A stretch of 64,000 bases of DNA. Origin: Betaproteobacteria bacterium. GTDB taxonomy: Bacteria; Pseudomonadota; Gammaproteobacteria; Burkholderiales; SG8-41. Position numbers and translations under genes: made by a program. Shown piece by piece: positions 46,123 to 55,627 of the stretch. The notes under the pieces were generated by a model. The model ran no database searches and was not told where the DNA came from. It saw only the letters and a program-made list of their open reading frames with translations. How positions within the stretch are numbered: position 1 is the first letter of the stretch; every line of letters starts with the position of its first letter. The stretch is taken from positions 154,076 to 218,075 of the forward strand of contig JACPTK010000123.1 of the NCBI GenBank assembly GCA_016192825.1, written 5' to 3'.

Positions 46123-47163
46123 TCAATCCCGGTCGGGAGCGTTGTTCACCGCCGCGCCCACCCGCACGAACGTGGTCCGCTTGGTAAGCTCCTTCAGCGT
46201 GTGCGCGCCGACGTAGGTGCAGGCGGAGCGCACGCCGCCGAGGATCTCCTGCACGGTGGCAGCGACCGGGCCGCGGCATTCGATCAGGATTTCCTTGCCC
46301 TCGGACGCGCGGTAGTCGGCCACGCCGCCGGCGTACTTCTCCATCGCGGCGCGCGAGCTCATGCCGTAAAAGCGCTGGTAGCGCTTGCCGTTCCTTTCGA
46401 CGATCTCGCCCCCGCACTCGGCGTGCCCGGCCAGCATGCCGCCCAGCATGACGAAGTCCGCACCGCCGCCGAAGGCCTTGGCGATGTCGCCCGGCGAGGC
46501 GCAGCCCCCGTCGGAGCAGATCCGGCCGCCCAGCCCGTGCGCGGCGTCCGCGCACTCGATGACCGCGGAGAGCTGGGGATAGCCCACGCCGGTCATGCCG
46601 CGCGTGGTGCACACCGAGCCCGGACCGATGCCGACCTTGACGATGTCCGCGCCCGAGAGAATCAGCTCCTCGGTCATCTCGCCGGTGACGACGTTGCCGG
46701 CCATGACGGTGAGCGCCGGCCAGGCCTCGCGGAATTTCGCGACGAACTTGACGAAGCTCTCCGTGTAGCCGTTCGCGACGTCGATGCACACGTACTGCAC
46801 CGCCGCGCTCGCCCGCTTCATCACGGTCTCGAATTTCTTCTGGTCGCCGCGCGTGATCCCCATCGAGTAGAACGCCGATGACTTCACTTCGAGCGACCCG
46901 AAGAACCCGGCAAGCTCGTCCTCGCCGTAGTGCTTGTGCAGCGCCACCGAAAGCCCGGCCGGCGCGAGCGCGCGCGCCATGTCGAAGGTTCCGATGGTGT
47001 CCATGTTCGCGGCGATGATCGGGATGCCGCGATAGCGGTGCTGCGAATGCTTGAACGCGAACTCGCGGCTCACGTCCACCTCGGCGCGCGAGGGCAGCGC
47101 CGAGCGCTTCGGGCGGATCAGCACGTCCCGGAAATCGAGCTTGATGTCACGGTCGATGTGCAC
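46123..47163 (-). CDS. guaC: GMP reductase
   Basis: A 346-residue enzyme converting GMP to IMP with NADPH in purine salvage. The catalytic Cys is in '[20 protein letters not shown]' (about 186). '[14 protein letters not shown]' and '[14 protein letters not shown]' are typical of GuaC rather than IMP dehydrogenase, and the '[13 protein letters not shown]' loop agrees. No CBS domains. Full length. Confidence 0.95.
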   Translation of the reverse strand: MHIDRDIKLDFRDVLIRPKRSALPSRAEVDVSREFAFKHSQHRYRGIPIIAANMDTIGTFDMARALAPAGLSVALHKHYGEDELAGFFGSLEVKSSAFYSMGITRGDQKKFETVMKRASAAVQYVCIDVANGYTESFVKFVAKFREAWPALTVMAGNVVTGEMTEELILSGADIVKVGIGPGSVCTTRGMTGVGYPQLSAVIECADAAHGLGGRICSDGGCASPGDIAKAFGGGADFVMLGGMLAGHAECGGEIVERNGKRYQRFYGMSSRAAMEKYAGGVADYRASEGKEILIECRGPVAATVQEILGGVRSACTYVGAHTLKELTKRTTFVRVGAAVNNAPDRD

Positions 47164-47262
47164 GGTCAGCCGCCATGTAACGTATTGTCAGGGTGTTGAA
47201 CAAGGGGCGACCCGCGGGATGTCCCCGGGGTCAGAGGCGGGCGGAAATTCGACCCGGCCGCC

Positions 47263-47658
47263 CTACGTGAGTTTTTCCCGGCGCAGCCCCTCGACCAGCG
47301 CCCGGAAGACGTCGGACTCGGTGATGATCCCGAGCAGCCGGCGGTCCTCATCCAGCACCGGCAAACCGCCGATGCGGTTGCTCACCATGAGGTCCGCCGC
47401 CTCCGCGACCGGCATGTCCGGCCTCGCCGTCACCACGCCGCGGTGCATCACCTCGCCCACCTCGACCCTCGCCTGCAGGTAGCGCGTCGCGGCGAGCAGG
47501 AGGTCGCGTTCGGCCGCGATGCCGACCACCTCGCCTGCCGCATCCACCACCGGCAGGTGGTGCAAGGCGTTCTCCTGCATCAGCCGCAGGGCCGTCATGT
47601 AGTCCGTACCCGTCTGGATCGTCACTGCGGGGGTGCTCATGTGTTCGCGTACCAGCAC
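47263..47658 (-). CDS. CBS-domain-pair protein
   Basis: A 131-residue protein made of two CBS domains: residues about 1-58 ('ALHHLPVVDAAGEVVGIAAE') and 70-125 ('RIGGLPVLDEDRRLLGIITE'). Such stand-alone proteins bind adenine nucleotides and sense energy state. The start is GTG 47658 with GAGGAG upstream. An FNR-type box lies about 100 bases upstream (47756-47769), so oxygen control is likely. Confidence 0.85.
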   Translation of the reverse strand: MLVREHMSTPAVTIQTGTDYMTALRLMQENALHHLPVVDAAGEVVGIAAERDLLLAATRYLQARVEVGEVMHRGVVTARPDMPVAEAADLMVSNRIGGLPVLDEDRRLLGIITESDVFRALVEGLRREKLT

Positions 47659-47755
47659 GATGCGCTCCTCATGGCCTGTTTACGGGAGGTGCCCGTGACA
47701 TCACGGGTCCCGGTCATGTCGTCTGCAAGCGTAGTGCCAATGCGGGCGCCGCCAT

Positions 47756-47769
47756 TTGACCTAAATCAA
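47756..47769. promoter_or_regulatory. FNR/Anr-like box upstream of the CBS gene
   Basis: TTGACCTAAATCAA matches the FNR pattern TTGAT-N4-ATCAA with one mismatch and correct spacing. It lies in the 214-base spacer between the CBS and M48 genes. Confidence 0.55.
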
Positions 47770-47872
47770 ACGCTGTCGCGTCGAACCGGGCGAAAAACGA
47801 TAAAGGACAGCCTCTCCGCCTTCGCTTGACGTGTCCACGGAACGCGGGTCAGCTCACGCCGATCCAGTTCGT

Positions 47873-50143
47873 TCACTGAGTCGCCTTGCCAATCCGTTTC
47901 TTTCCAAGCTTCCGCCGCGCCTCGTCGAGGAAGCGTTTCGCCTCCGGCTGGGCCTGGGCGGCGGCCTTGCGCAGCCAGAATTCGGCCTGCTTCAAATCCT
48001 GTTTGACACCGTTTCCCGACAAATACATCTTGCCGATCGTGAGCTGCGCAAACCCGTCGCCCAGCTTGGCCGCCGCAAGAAAGTCCCGGTGAGCGAGATC
48101 GCGCTTGCCCTGTTCGTAGTAGGCCCAGGCGCGCTGGTTGTACGCACCGGCCGACTCCGGATCCATTTCGAGTACCAGGTTCATCAGATTGACGGTCTCT
48201 TTCCAGTTGTCGACGTGCTGAACTGACCAGACCGCCCGCTCCTGGCAATATTCATTGCGGCGCGCTTTGGACAACCCCTGCTTTGCGTCCGCGAACGCCT
48301 CCGCGTGGCGTTTGAGCTTACTTAGCACGTACGACCGCTCACACAGCGTCGCGCCGCCAGGATGGAATCGGACCGCCTCGTTGTAGAAGCTCAGCGCCTG
48401 GTCGTAGTCTTCCGCCTTCATGCGCTCCCACCCGCGATACGCGGGGATGCGCGCGGCAATGCGCGAGGCGGCGGCTCGATCCACAAGCTGTGAGGCGGAT
48501 TCCGCTGCGAACGCCTGCATTTCCGCAAAGCTGCCACCCCATCGCGGCTCGAGGCCCTTCATGTACTCGAGCCTCAGTTCGAGACTTTGCGGCGCAAGCT
48601 TCACCGCCTCGGCATACTGCGGCTTGGCGTTTCCCCGGCCCCCGACCTTCTGGAACAGCACGATGAGCCAGTAACGGCTCAGGTACGGCTTCTGCGTCAT
48701 TCCGAGCGACTGCTCGAGATCGCTGCGCGCCTTCGCCAGAAAGGCCTGCATGGTGCGGATATCTTCCTGAGGCGTGTCCTGTATGTACTCCGTGCCTCTC
48801 GCCTCCAGCCCCCGTCCAATATGGAAAATCCCGCGTGCGACACGCGCGGAGTAGGAAGCGGGCATCTTCTCGCCCCATTCGTTCATCGCCACCTCGTCGC
48901 TGCCGAGAAGCAGGAAGAATGCGTGGAACGCGAATTGGAGATCCAGGCTCGATCCCGGATCCCGTTCGAACTTCTCGACGTAGCCGCCCAGCAGGCGCTC
49001 GAGTGCCTCGTAATCGCGCCGGTCGAGAGCCTCAATCACCTGCCGCTGCACCGGGCTCATCGCGGAAAACTTGCGCTCGGCGCGTTCCGGCGCCGCGCCC
49101 TTCTCATCCGTCGCGTCGCGGTCCGCCACCGGGACTGCCGCCCCCGCAAGCGCGAGCGCCTCGCGTTCCTGGGTGGCCGGATGCGAAGACAGGAAGGTCG
49201 GCAGGCCGCCGCGCCGCTTCGCCCCGCTTTCCAGCCGCTCGAGTATGGCCGCGAAGTGGCGCGGGTTCATGCCTGCCTTCCGCATCATCTCGATGGAATA
49301 GGCATCCGCCTCGCGCTCGTTCTCGCGCGAGTACTTGGTCTGGAGCAGCAGCGTCGGCGCCGCCGCCGCGAGCGACGTGGTGGACGCGATGTCGCCGGTC
49401 ACCCCGGCAATGATGAGCGCGGTTGCCGAGCTTTCGAGCAGCCGCCGCATCGTGTGGCGATGGTGCACGTGACCCAGCTCGTGGGCGAGAACGGCCAGCA
49501 CCTCGGCGTCGCTCTTCGCGAGCTTCACCAGCTCGTCCGTCATGACGATGATTCCGGATGGAAGCGCGAACGCGTTCGCGCCGATGACCGGGCTCGAGCG
49601 GAACTCGAGGCGGTAGGGCGTGTCGTCCCCCGCTGCCTCCGCCATGCCGAACAGCTTTTCACGCAGCGTCGACTGGCGGCGGGCCGACACCCGCGTGGGC
49701 TTCAGGATGTACTTTTCCAGCCCTTGAAGGGCCTCGCGACCGAGCGCCGCCTCGGCCTCGAGCGGTATGTGCTCTGCGACGTGCCTGACCGTGACCGGAA
49801 CCGCCCGATCGATGAGCAGCCACAGTGCCGCCACGACCAGCACGACCGACAGCACGGCGTACCCGGGATGTGATTCCCACCGGTTCAGGATTCGCTCGTA
49901 TCGGCGGTCGCGCGTCATGCGGTCCACGGCATCGTTGTCCGCGGTCACGCACGCTCCCCCGCCGGGCAAATACAGCCAGCGCGGCGTGTTGGCGATGCGC
50001 AGCGACCTGCGCACCCGGCGCGCGTCGAAAGCCTCGTTCACGTCGCGGCCGATGACTTTCAGCCTGTCACCGGCGATCAGGACGCTCACCGGATGCTTGA
50101 CGGAGGTCTTGCCGTCGAAGTAATCCGCCCGCAGGATGCTCAT
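47873..50143 (-). CDS. M48 metallopeptidase with TPR/Sel1 repeats
   Basis: A 756-residue membrane protease. The N-terminal 90 residues form a small unassigned domain; one membrane segment is at about 95-112. The zinc motif is 'LAHELGHVHHRH' (about 222-233) and the third ligand Glu lies in 'NEREADAYSIEMM'. The C-terminal half holds TPR-like helices and a Sel1 repeat ('AQLTIGKMYLSGNGVKQDLK'). BepA-type relatives maintain outer-membrane proteins. It overlaps the DUF898 gene by four bases, so the two probably act together. Confidence 0.85.
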   Translation of the reverse strand: MSILRADYFDGKTSVKHPVSVLIAGDRLKVIGRDVNEAFDARRVRRSLRIANTPRWLYLPGGGACVTADNDAVDRMTRDRRYERILNRWESHPGYAVLSVVLVVAALWLLIDRAVPVTVRHVAEHIPLEAEAALGREALQGLEKYILKPTRVSARRQSTLREKLFGMAEAAGDDTPYRLEFRSSPVIGANAFALPSGIIVMTDELVKLAKSDAEVLAVLAHELGHVHHRHTMRRLLESSATALIIAGVTGDIASTTSLAAAAPTLLLQTKYSRENEREADAYSIEMMRKAGMNPRHFAAILERLESGAKRRGGLPTFLSSHPATQEREALALAGAAVPVADRDATDEKGAAPERAERKFSAMSPVQRQVIEALDRRDYEALERLLGGYVEKFERDPGSSLDLQFAFHAFFLLLGSDEVAMNEWGEKMPASYSARVARGIFHIGRGLEARGTEYIQDTPQEDIRTMQAFLAKARSDLEQSLGMTQKPYLSRYWLIVLFQKVGGRGNAKPQYAEAVKLAPQSLELRLEYMKGLEPRWGGSFAEMQAFAAESASQLVDRAAASRIAARIPAYRGWERMKAEDYDQALSFYNEAVRFHPGGATLCERSYVLSKLKRHAEAFADAKQGLSKARRNEYCQERAVWSVQHVDNWKETVNLMNLVLEMDPESAGAYNQRAWAYYEQGKRDLAHRDFLAAAKLGDGFAQLTIGKMYLSGNGVKQDLKQAEFWLRKAAAQAQPEAKRFLDEARRKLGKKRIGKATQ

Positions 50144-51198
50144 ATGCCCAGATCCAGGTTGAAGATGTCGCCGATCTCCTGCCCGGTTGCGCCGACCCGT
50201 TCGAGTGCCGGGCTCGCCTCGTGCACCGAGTCCCCTTCAATCGTGATTGCCAGATTCTCGAGCCGGTAGCGCAGCGTGCGGATGACGGCCCACGGAATCA
50301 GGAATCCCGCCGTAGCCGCGATCGCAACCACGTTGCCGAGATACAGGCGCGCCAGCTTTGCGGCGCTGAGCGTGCTGGAAAAGCGCATGCCCGGTCCGTA
50401 GGCGCCGTTCCAGAGCAGGTTGGTCGTGCGCGCCTGCATGTAGGCGAACACCCCCAGGTAGGACAGGTACATCAAGCCCATCGGGACTGCGATCCCGGCC
50501 CAGGACATGGCTTCGGGGATTGCCTGACTGGCGGCGATGAAACCCATCAGCATCGCCAGCGGAACGGTGAGAAAGAACAGGAGGATGCCGGCGATGAGAT
50601 AGATGGCGTAGAACTCACGCGCGGATATCTCGCAGCCGAACCCGGTCGTTCCGAGCGCGTGGCGCGAGACGACGAAGGCCTTCTGCCGCGCCGCGAACCA
50701 GGGGAAGGCGATTCCCGCCGTGAGCGCCACGATAATGGGCATGCCGATGTAAATGCGGGCGGCCTCGGTGGGCGTGGCCGTGAAATCGAAGCGCAGACCG
50801 CGATAGGCCGAGTTGCGCGCGTTGAAAGTGAGGGCGCGCATGACCAGCCAGGGCAGCAGCAGCAGGAAGATCCCCCAGAACGCAAAGGCGGAAGCGGGGT
50901 AAAGCTCCGCCGCGAACGCATACGTCACGAAGACGACGACCGCGACAATACGCCCTTTCAGGATCACCTTGGGGTTGGCGAAGTAATCGAAGGTGTCGCC
51001 ATCAACGCGGGTATTGCCGTAGAAATAGCGCTTCTTGCGCACCTTCGCCCAGGGCGAATAGATGCCGAGCGTGATCAGGGTGAAGAAGAGGTTGACGATC
51101 CAGATGCGGAAGTACTCGCGCGCCGAGCCGGTAAACTCCGGCCGCACGATCCGCTCCCCTCCTCCCGCGCCGCTCACCACGGCGCTTGCCGCTGACAC
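50140..51198 (-). CDS. DUF898 (YjgN-like) membrane protein
   Basis: A 352-residue protein with about 8 membrane segments. The family motifs are 'FTGSAREYFRIWIVNLF', 'TLGIYSPWAKVRKKRYFYGN' and 'WAVIRTLRYRLENL'. Function unknown. Its ATGA overlap with the M48 peptidase gene downstream is a recurrent pairing, and co-translation points to a shared envelope role. Confidence 0.85.
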   Translation of the reverse strand: MSAASAVVSGAGGGERIVRPEFTGSAREYFRIWIVNLFFTLITLGIYSPWAKVRKKRYFYGNTRVDGDTFDYFANPKVILKGRIVAVVVFVTYAFAAELYPASAFAFWGIFLLLLPWLVMRALTFNARNSAYRGLRFDFTATPTEAARIYIGMPIIVALTAGIAFPWFAARQKAFVVSRHALGTTGFGCEISAREFYAIYLIAGILLFFLTVPLAMLMGFIAASQAIPEAMSWAGIAVPMGLMYLSYLGVFAYMQARTTNLLWNGAYGPGMRFSSTLSAAKLARLYLGNVVAIAATAGFLIPWAVIRTLRYRLENLAITIEGDSVHEASPALERVGATGQEIGDIFNLDLGI

Positions 51199-51488
51199 TG
51201 GCCCCCTCCCCTGGATTTTTTCATCCAGCGAACAGCGCCGTTATCTTGCGCCTTATCGAGGTGTGCGCACAACTGCAGTGCGCGGCACGCCAGGCGTCGA
51301 ATGCCTGGGTTCAGAAGCGTTCAGAAAAAAACCGCCTGCGCAAGAACGCAAGAAAAAGGCAGTGAAAACCTTATTTTCAGCCTGCTCGCGTGCCCGTTAG
51401 AGACAGGGCCGTCATCCCGTATTTCATTCGAAATTCGCAGGCGGTTTTGCTGTGAGCAGCCTGTCGGAATGCCAAGTCCGACAGGCTG
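51199..51488. other. Spacer upstream of the DUF898 gene, with palindrome copy 2
   Basis: 290 bases with no gene seen. The promoter of the DUF898-M48 operon must lie here. It ends in the palindrome that overlaps the stop of the TctA-TctB gene. Confidence 0.5.
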
Positions 51489-51492
51489 CTAG
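51454..51492. repeat. Dispersed palindrome, complete copy 2
   Basis: Arms AGCAGCCTGTCGGA and TCCGACAGGCTGCT are a perfect 14-bp inverted repeat around ATGCCAAG. It overlaps the stop codon of the TctA-TctB gene (TAG at 51489-51491), as the half copy at 2225 overlaps another stop. Confidence 0.85.
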
Positions 51493-53546
51493 AGCGAGGG
51501 CACGAATTCGCCCATGTCGGGAAACAGCACGCGAAGCAGCGTTCTCGGCCAGGCGAGGTGCAGCACACGGTCGAACACGATGTAGCAGAAGAGCGTCACC
51601 CCCGCGGCCGAGCCCAGCATCAACCCCCAGCGCTCTCGGCCCTCGATCCACATGTACAGGACGATGAACGCGAAGGTCGCCGGCAGCATGCCGATAAGGC
51701 CGGTCAGCGCGAGATAGGCGAGCAGCCACCCAAGAAATGCCCGGGCGCGAACCGCCACGGTGCGCCGGTCCAGGCCCGCATCGGCAACCTGCAAATCCAT
51801 CGGTACGCGGCGCGCCTGCACCGCTGCGACCCCGCCCGCATCCCGATCGGGCGAGGTGCGGAACGTGAAATGCAGGAAACTCACCGCCAGCATGAACAGG
51901 GACACGCCGCCCACGATGAGCGGAACGAGCTTCGCATTCAGGCGCCACCCTGCCGCGTAGAACATCATCACCCCGATCAGCGCAACCAGGAACAGGTAGA
52001 ACGCCGTGTTCGCGTCGAGGCGCGGCGACCGCCGGTAGCCCGAGAGCACCGTGCCGACGCGGCTCGCAGCGCGAATCTCCCGCCACAAGGGACGCAGAAA
52101 ACCCCACGCCGACAGCGCGAACAGCGCCAGCACGATCGGGTGGCCGAGCCAATCCCAGCCGTAGCGCGAGTGCGAGATGAACAGGTAGCGCTCGACCGTC
52201 TCTCCCAGGACGAAGCCCAGGATGAGCGGCGGCCGCGGCCAGTCGAGCCGCTTCATCGCCCAGCCCAGGACGCCGAATAATATTAGCGCCATCAGATCGC
52301 CCCAGTTTCGCGAGCCCTGAAACGCGCCGATCATCAGCACCGCAATGATCAGCGGCAGGATGACGGGCCCGCGCATCACCGCGATCTTCGCGAATTGATT
52401 GGAGAAAGCAAAGCAGATGCCCGCGCCCAGGATGTTGGCGAGGGCCACGCTCCACACCATCGAGTAGGTCAGGTCGAGGTGCTTGGTCAGCATGTCGGGC
52501 CCGGGCTGCAGCCCGTGAATCAGGAACACGCCCAGCAGGATCGCCATTGACGCCGATCCCGGCACGCCGAAGGCGATGGTTGGCACCAGCGCGCCGCCCT
52601 CCTTCGCGTTGTTCGACCCCTCCGAGGCGAGCACGCCGCGGATATCGCCCGTGCCAAAGGTTTCCGCCGCGCGCTTTTCGGTGCGCAACGCGTGGCCGTA
52701 CGCGATCCAGTCGATCACGGCCGCGCCGATGCCGGGGATCGCGCCCAGCGCCGAGCCGAGCCAGGAGACCCGCAAGACGAGCCACCAGTGCGTGAACGTG
52801 TCCCTGACGCCCTGCCACTGTCCGGCGCGCGAATCGACGCGAGAATCGCCGGCGATGGAGCGGCGCGCGATCGCCATGTCCGCGAGCTCCGGGATGGCGA
52901 ACAATCCCAGCGTCACCGGCACGAGCGGCAGGCCGTTCCACAGATACAGGGTATCGAGCGTCCAGCGTCGCGTGCCGGTCTGCGGGTCCGCGCCGATCAA
53001 CGCCAGCAGGACCCCGAATCCCGCGACCGTCAGCCCGCGCAGCGGGGTGCCCGCGCTGAGCGCGGACACCATGCACAGCCCGAACACGGCGAAGGCGAGC
53101 AGCTCGGGCGAGCCGATGTGCAGCATGACCGGCCGCAGGACCGGAATGCTCACGGCGAGCAGCAACGCGCCGAACACCCCGCCTACGAGCGAGGCGGAAT
53201 AGGCCGCGCCCAGCGCCCGCCCCGCCTGGCCCTGTTTCGCGAGCGGATGGCCGTCGAGCACCGTGGCCGCGCAGCCAGCCGTCCCCGGCACGCCGAAGAG
53301 GACCGCCGGAATGGTGTCGGAGGTGGTGGTGACCGAGCCCATGCCGAGCAGCATGCCGAACGCCGCGTAGGGATCCATCGAAAACGTGAACGGCAGCAGG
53401 AGCGCCATGCCGACGATCCCGCCCAGCCCGGGAATCACGCCCAGCGCGAGGCCGATGAGCACCCCGAGCGACAGGAACGCCAGCCGCAACGGATCAGACA
53501 TGATCACGATCGCGCGGCCCGCGGCCGCCAGCATTTCGAAATCCAT
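51489..53546 (-). CDS. Tripartite tricarboxylate transporter permease, TctA-TctB fusion
   Basis: A 685-residue membrane protein. Residues 1-500 are TctA: 'GVIPGLGGIVGMALLLPFT', 'GMLLGMGSVTTTSDTIPAV', and the second half 'LGAIPGIGAAVIDWIAYGHA'. Residues about 525-675 add four membrane segments with TctB character. TctA and TctB are usually separate genes, so this looks like a natural fusion. It lies 89 bases downstream of its likely receptor gene (53636-54931). It imports carboxylates with an ion gradient. Confidence 0.85.
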   Translation of the reverse strand: MDFEMLAAAGRAIVIMSDPLRLAFLSLGVLIGLALGVIPGLGGIVGMALLLPFTFSMDPYAAFGMLLGMGSVTTTSDTIPAVLFGVPGTAGCAATVLDGHPLAKQGQAGRALGAAYSASLVGGVFGALLLAVSIPVLRPVMLHIGSPELLAFAVFGLCMVSALSAGTPLRGLTVAGFGVLLALIGADPQTGTRRWTLDTLYLWNGLPLVPVTLGLFAIPELADMAIARRSIAGDSRVDSRAGQWQGVRDTFTHWWLVLRVSWLGSALGAIPGIGAAVIDWIAYGHALRTEKRAAETFGTGDIRGVLASEGSNNAKEGGALVPTIAFGVPGSASMAILLGVFLIHGLQPGPDMLTKHLDLTYSMVWSVALANILGAGICFAFSNQFAKIAVMRGPVILPLIIAVLMIGAFQGSRNWGDLMALILFGVLGWAMKRLDWPRPPLILGFVLGETVERYLFISHSRYGWDWLGHPIVLALFALSAWGFLRPLWREIRAASRVGTVLSGYRRSPRLDANTAFYLFLVALIGVMMFYAAGWRLNAKLVPLIVGGVSLFMLAVSFLHFTFRTSPDRDAGGVAAVQARRVPMDLQVADAGLDRRTVAVRARAFLGWLLAYLALTGLIGMLPATFAFIVLYMWIEGRERWGLMLGSAAGVTLFCYIVFDRVLHLAWPRTLLRVLFPDMGEFVPSL

Positions 53547-53635
53547 CGTCGCGCCGTATCTTGCGCTGTACGCAGGTCGCTCGGCCTCGCCCGGTACCCC
53601 GCCCCGGGGCCGGCCGGACCCTCAGGCGAGCCGCG

Positions 53636-54931
53636 TCAGCTGCAGGAAATCGCCTTTGCCGCGGAACCGGCGTAAACGAACTCGCAGCTCATGCCCTTTT
53701 TGAGCTGCTTGCGGCTTCCCTTGGCGCCGCCGATCGTGACCTTGGTGCGGCCGCCGCTGATCGCGAGCTCGCCCTTCTGGCCGCCTCCCTCGAACATCAC
53801 GGCGCGGCCCCCTTTCTTGATATCGGTGATGGTGCCCTTGACCGTCATTTCCTTGAGCGCGACCTTCGAGATCTGGATCCTGTCGCGCTTGTTGGTCGCC
53901 TCGCGGGCGAGATTCACGACCTCGAGGGGCGCCTGGTGCATCCGGGCAATCAACTGGGCGATCCTCGGTCCGGGAAGCGGGTTGACCTCGAGCTTCTGCT
54001 TCTTCACATCGGCGATGAAACCGGGATCCCGGATGACGGCCATGAAGCTGTCCTGCAGCGCCTTGGCGCGATCCGCCGGCACGCCGGGAGGCGCGAGAAA
54101 CGGCCGGCCCCAGGCCTGCCGCGCGAAGATGAACTCGAGTATCTGCCTGGCCTGGTCCGTTTCGGCGAGATCCATCACGAACGGCACGTCCGGCAGGTCC
54201 GGGTGCTTTTCCGTCGAGATCTGCAACAGGACGTTCATCTTCTTGTCGCGCAGCCAGTCGCCGTGAGTCGTGACCGCGCTCGACCAGGAATAGCCGCAGC
54301 GGCCCTCGAGCTCGCCCCGTTCCATGGCGAACAGGACATCGGTGCCGCCCGGGTAACCGGTCACGAGCTTGAGCTTGGTGCCGAGCACGTTGTTCAACAC
54401 CTTGGGAAAGGTGTCCGTGTCGGCGCCTTCGCCCGTGCCGCCGACGATCATGCCGCGGGTCCTGAGATCCTGGAAGCTCGTAATGCCGGTCTTCGCCCAC
54501 GACACGCAGACGCTCACCTCGTTGTTGGCGCTGCCGATCCACGTGAACTTGCTGGAGTCGAAGTCGGCCTGGTCGCTGCCGAGCAGTTTTTCCTGCGGCA
54601 TGCCGCGGCCGATCACGCCGATCGCCGTGCCGTCCTTTGGCAGGATGTTGTACAGCTCGTTGGTGACCAGCAGGCTGCCCGCGCCTGGGCGGTTCTTGAC
54701 GATGAACTCGGGGTTGCCCGGCAGATGCTTGCTCCAGTGTCGCGCGAAGGTGCGGGCATACACGTCGTAGCCGCCACCGGGCGTATAGCCGACCCAGATC
54801 GTGACGGTCTTGCCCTTGTAGAAATCGGAGACCGAGTCGGCGGCGACCGGGCCCGCCGCCGCGAGCATCACGCAGCCGGACAATCCCAGTGCAACCAGTG
54901 GAGCGCATCCCCCAGGAATGGAGAACGTCAT
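53636..54931 (-). CDS. TctC-like receptor with an extra C-terminal domain
   Basis: A 431-residue protein. Start ATG 54931 follows GAGGAGG. The signal peptide ends near 31 ('AAAGPVAADS'). Residues 35 to about 340 are a Bug/TctC fold ('VTIWVGYTPGGGYDVYARTF', 'NRPGAGSLLVTNELYN'). Residues about 345-431 are an extra domain rich in Lys and Gly ('VKGTITDIKKGGRAV', 'KVTIGGAKGSRKQLKKG') ending in Cys-Ser, unlike normal receptors. It belongs with the TctA-TctB fusion. Confidence 0.82.
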   Translation of the reverse strand: MTFSIPGGCAPLVALGLSGCVMLAAAGPVAADSVSDFYKGKTVTIWVGYTPGGGYDVYARTFARHWSKHLPGNPEFIVKNRPGAGSLLVTNELYNILPKDGTAIGVIGRGMPQEKLLGSDQADFDSSKFTWIGSANNEVSVCVSWAKTGITSFQDLRTRGMIVGGTGEGADTDTFPKVLNNVLGTKLKLVTGYPGGTDVLFAMERGELEGRCGYSWSSAVTTHGDWLRDKKMNVLLQISTEKHPDLPDVPFVMDLAETDQARQILEFIFARQAWGRPFLAPPGVPADRAKALQDSFMAVIRDPGFIADVKKQKLEVNPLPGPRIAQLIARMHQAPLEVVNLAREATNKRDRIQISKVALKEMTVKGTITDIKKGGRAVMFEGGGQKGELAISGGRTKVTIGGAKGSRKQLKKGMSCEFVYAGSAAKAISCS

Positions 54932-55082
54932 GGCGAATCCTCCTCTTATAATGAAACGAAACGCGAAACGCGCCTTCTCTTCGGTCGCAGCGTCGTTCGG
55001 ATTTCGCGCCCCGAAGACAGACAGGCGGCGCGCCGCCAGCTTACCCGACAATCGAACGAATTTGGAATCCAGCTCGGGCCTC

Positions 55083-55159
55083 GGCCAGCTCCGGGTCGGC
55101 CAGCTCCGGGTCGGACCACGCCAAGCTCCGCGGCCAGCTCCGGGTCGGACCACGCCAAG
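55083..55159 (+). repeat. Tandem array GGCCAGCTCCGGGTC / GGACCACGCCAAG
   Basis: Three copies of GGCCAGCTCCGGGTC (55083, 55098, 55132) are interleaved with two copies of GGACCACGCCAAG (55113, 55147). It lies upstream of the receptor gene and may contain its promoter or operator sites. Confidence 0.8.
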
Positions 55160-55178
55160 TATATGGATTGACAGGATT

Positions 55179-55509
55179 TCACGCCCCAAGAACCCCGTTT
55201 TTTGCGCTTAGAACGCCAATTTCGGTGCCAAAACTGGCCTTATAAGCGATCGCCTCGGACCAGCGCGCATCGCGCTTCCCCGCCTCATCCCGGAGAGCTT
55301 CCTCGACCCACCGGCGGTGCGCCCGCTGAAAATTTGCAACGTTCGCGAAGCCGCACAATGCGCTCAGCTCTTCCAGTTGGACCAATGCGTAGCCAGTATC
55401 GGTAGGCGCGTCGGTCGCGCGGAAATCTGAACAGGAACGACTTCTCGTGGCAGCGGTGGGTGATATGCCAGAGCTGGCCGGGCAGGAAGTGGCGGTTGGC
55501 GCGGGGCAT
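55179..55509 (-). pseudogene. REP-associated tyrosine transposase (RAYT) remnant
   Basis: The 5' piece (from 55509) encodes 'MPRANRHFLPGQLWHITHRC', the usual RAYT opening with the HUH-side start. The 3' piece in another frame (55179-55385) encodes 'LEELSALCGFANVANFQRAH' and 'WVEEALRDEAGKRDARWSEA', the usual end. The whole catalytic centre between them is deleted. It is dead, but shows that such an enzyme once worked in this genome and may have moved the palindromes. Confidence 0.82.
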
Positions 55510-55627
55510 GGCGCGCTCCCTTAAAGTCTCGATATTGCCCCTAAAAACGCACGTCTAAGGCTTCCGGATGACCTGATTTCGGGGTGTTATTTTTCCGAAT
55601 CAATGCGTTGCGCTGGTCCGACCCCGT

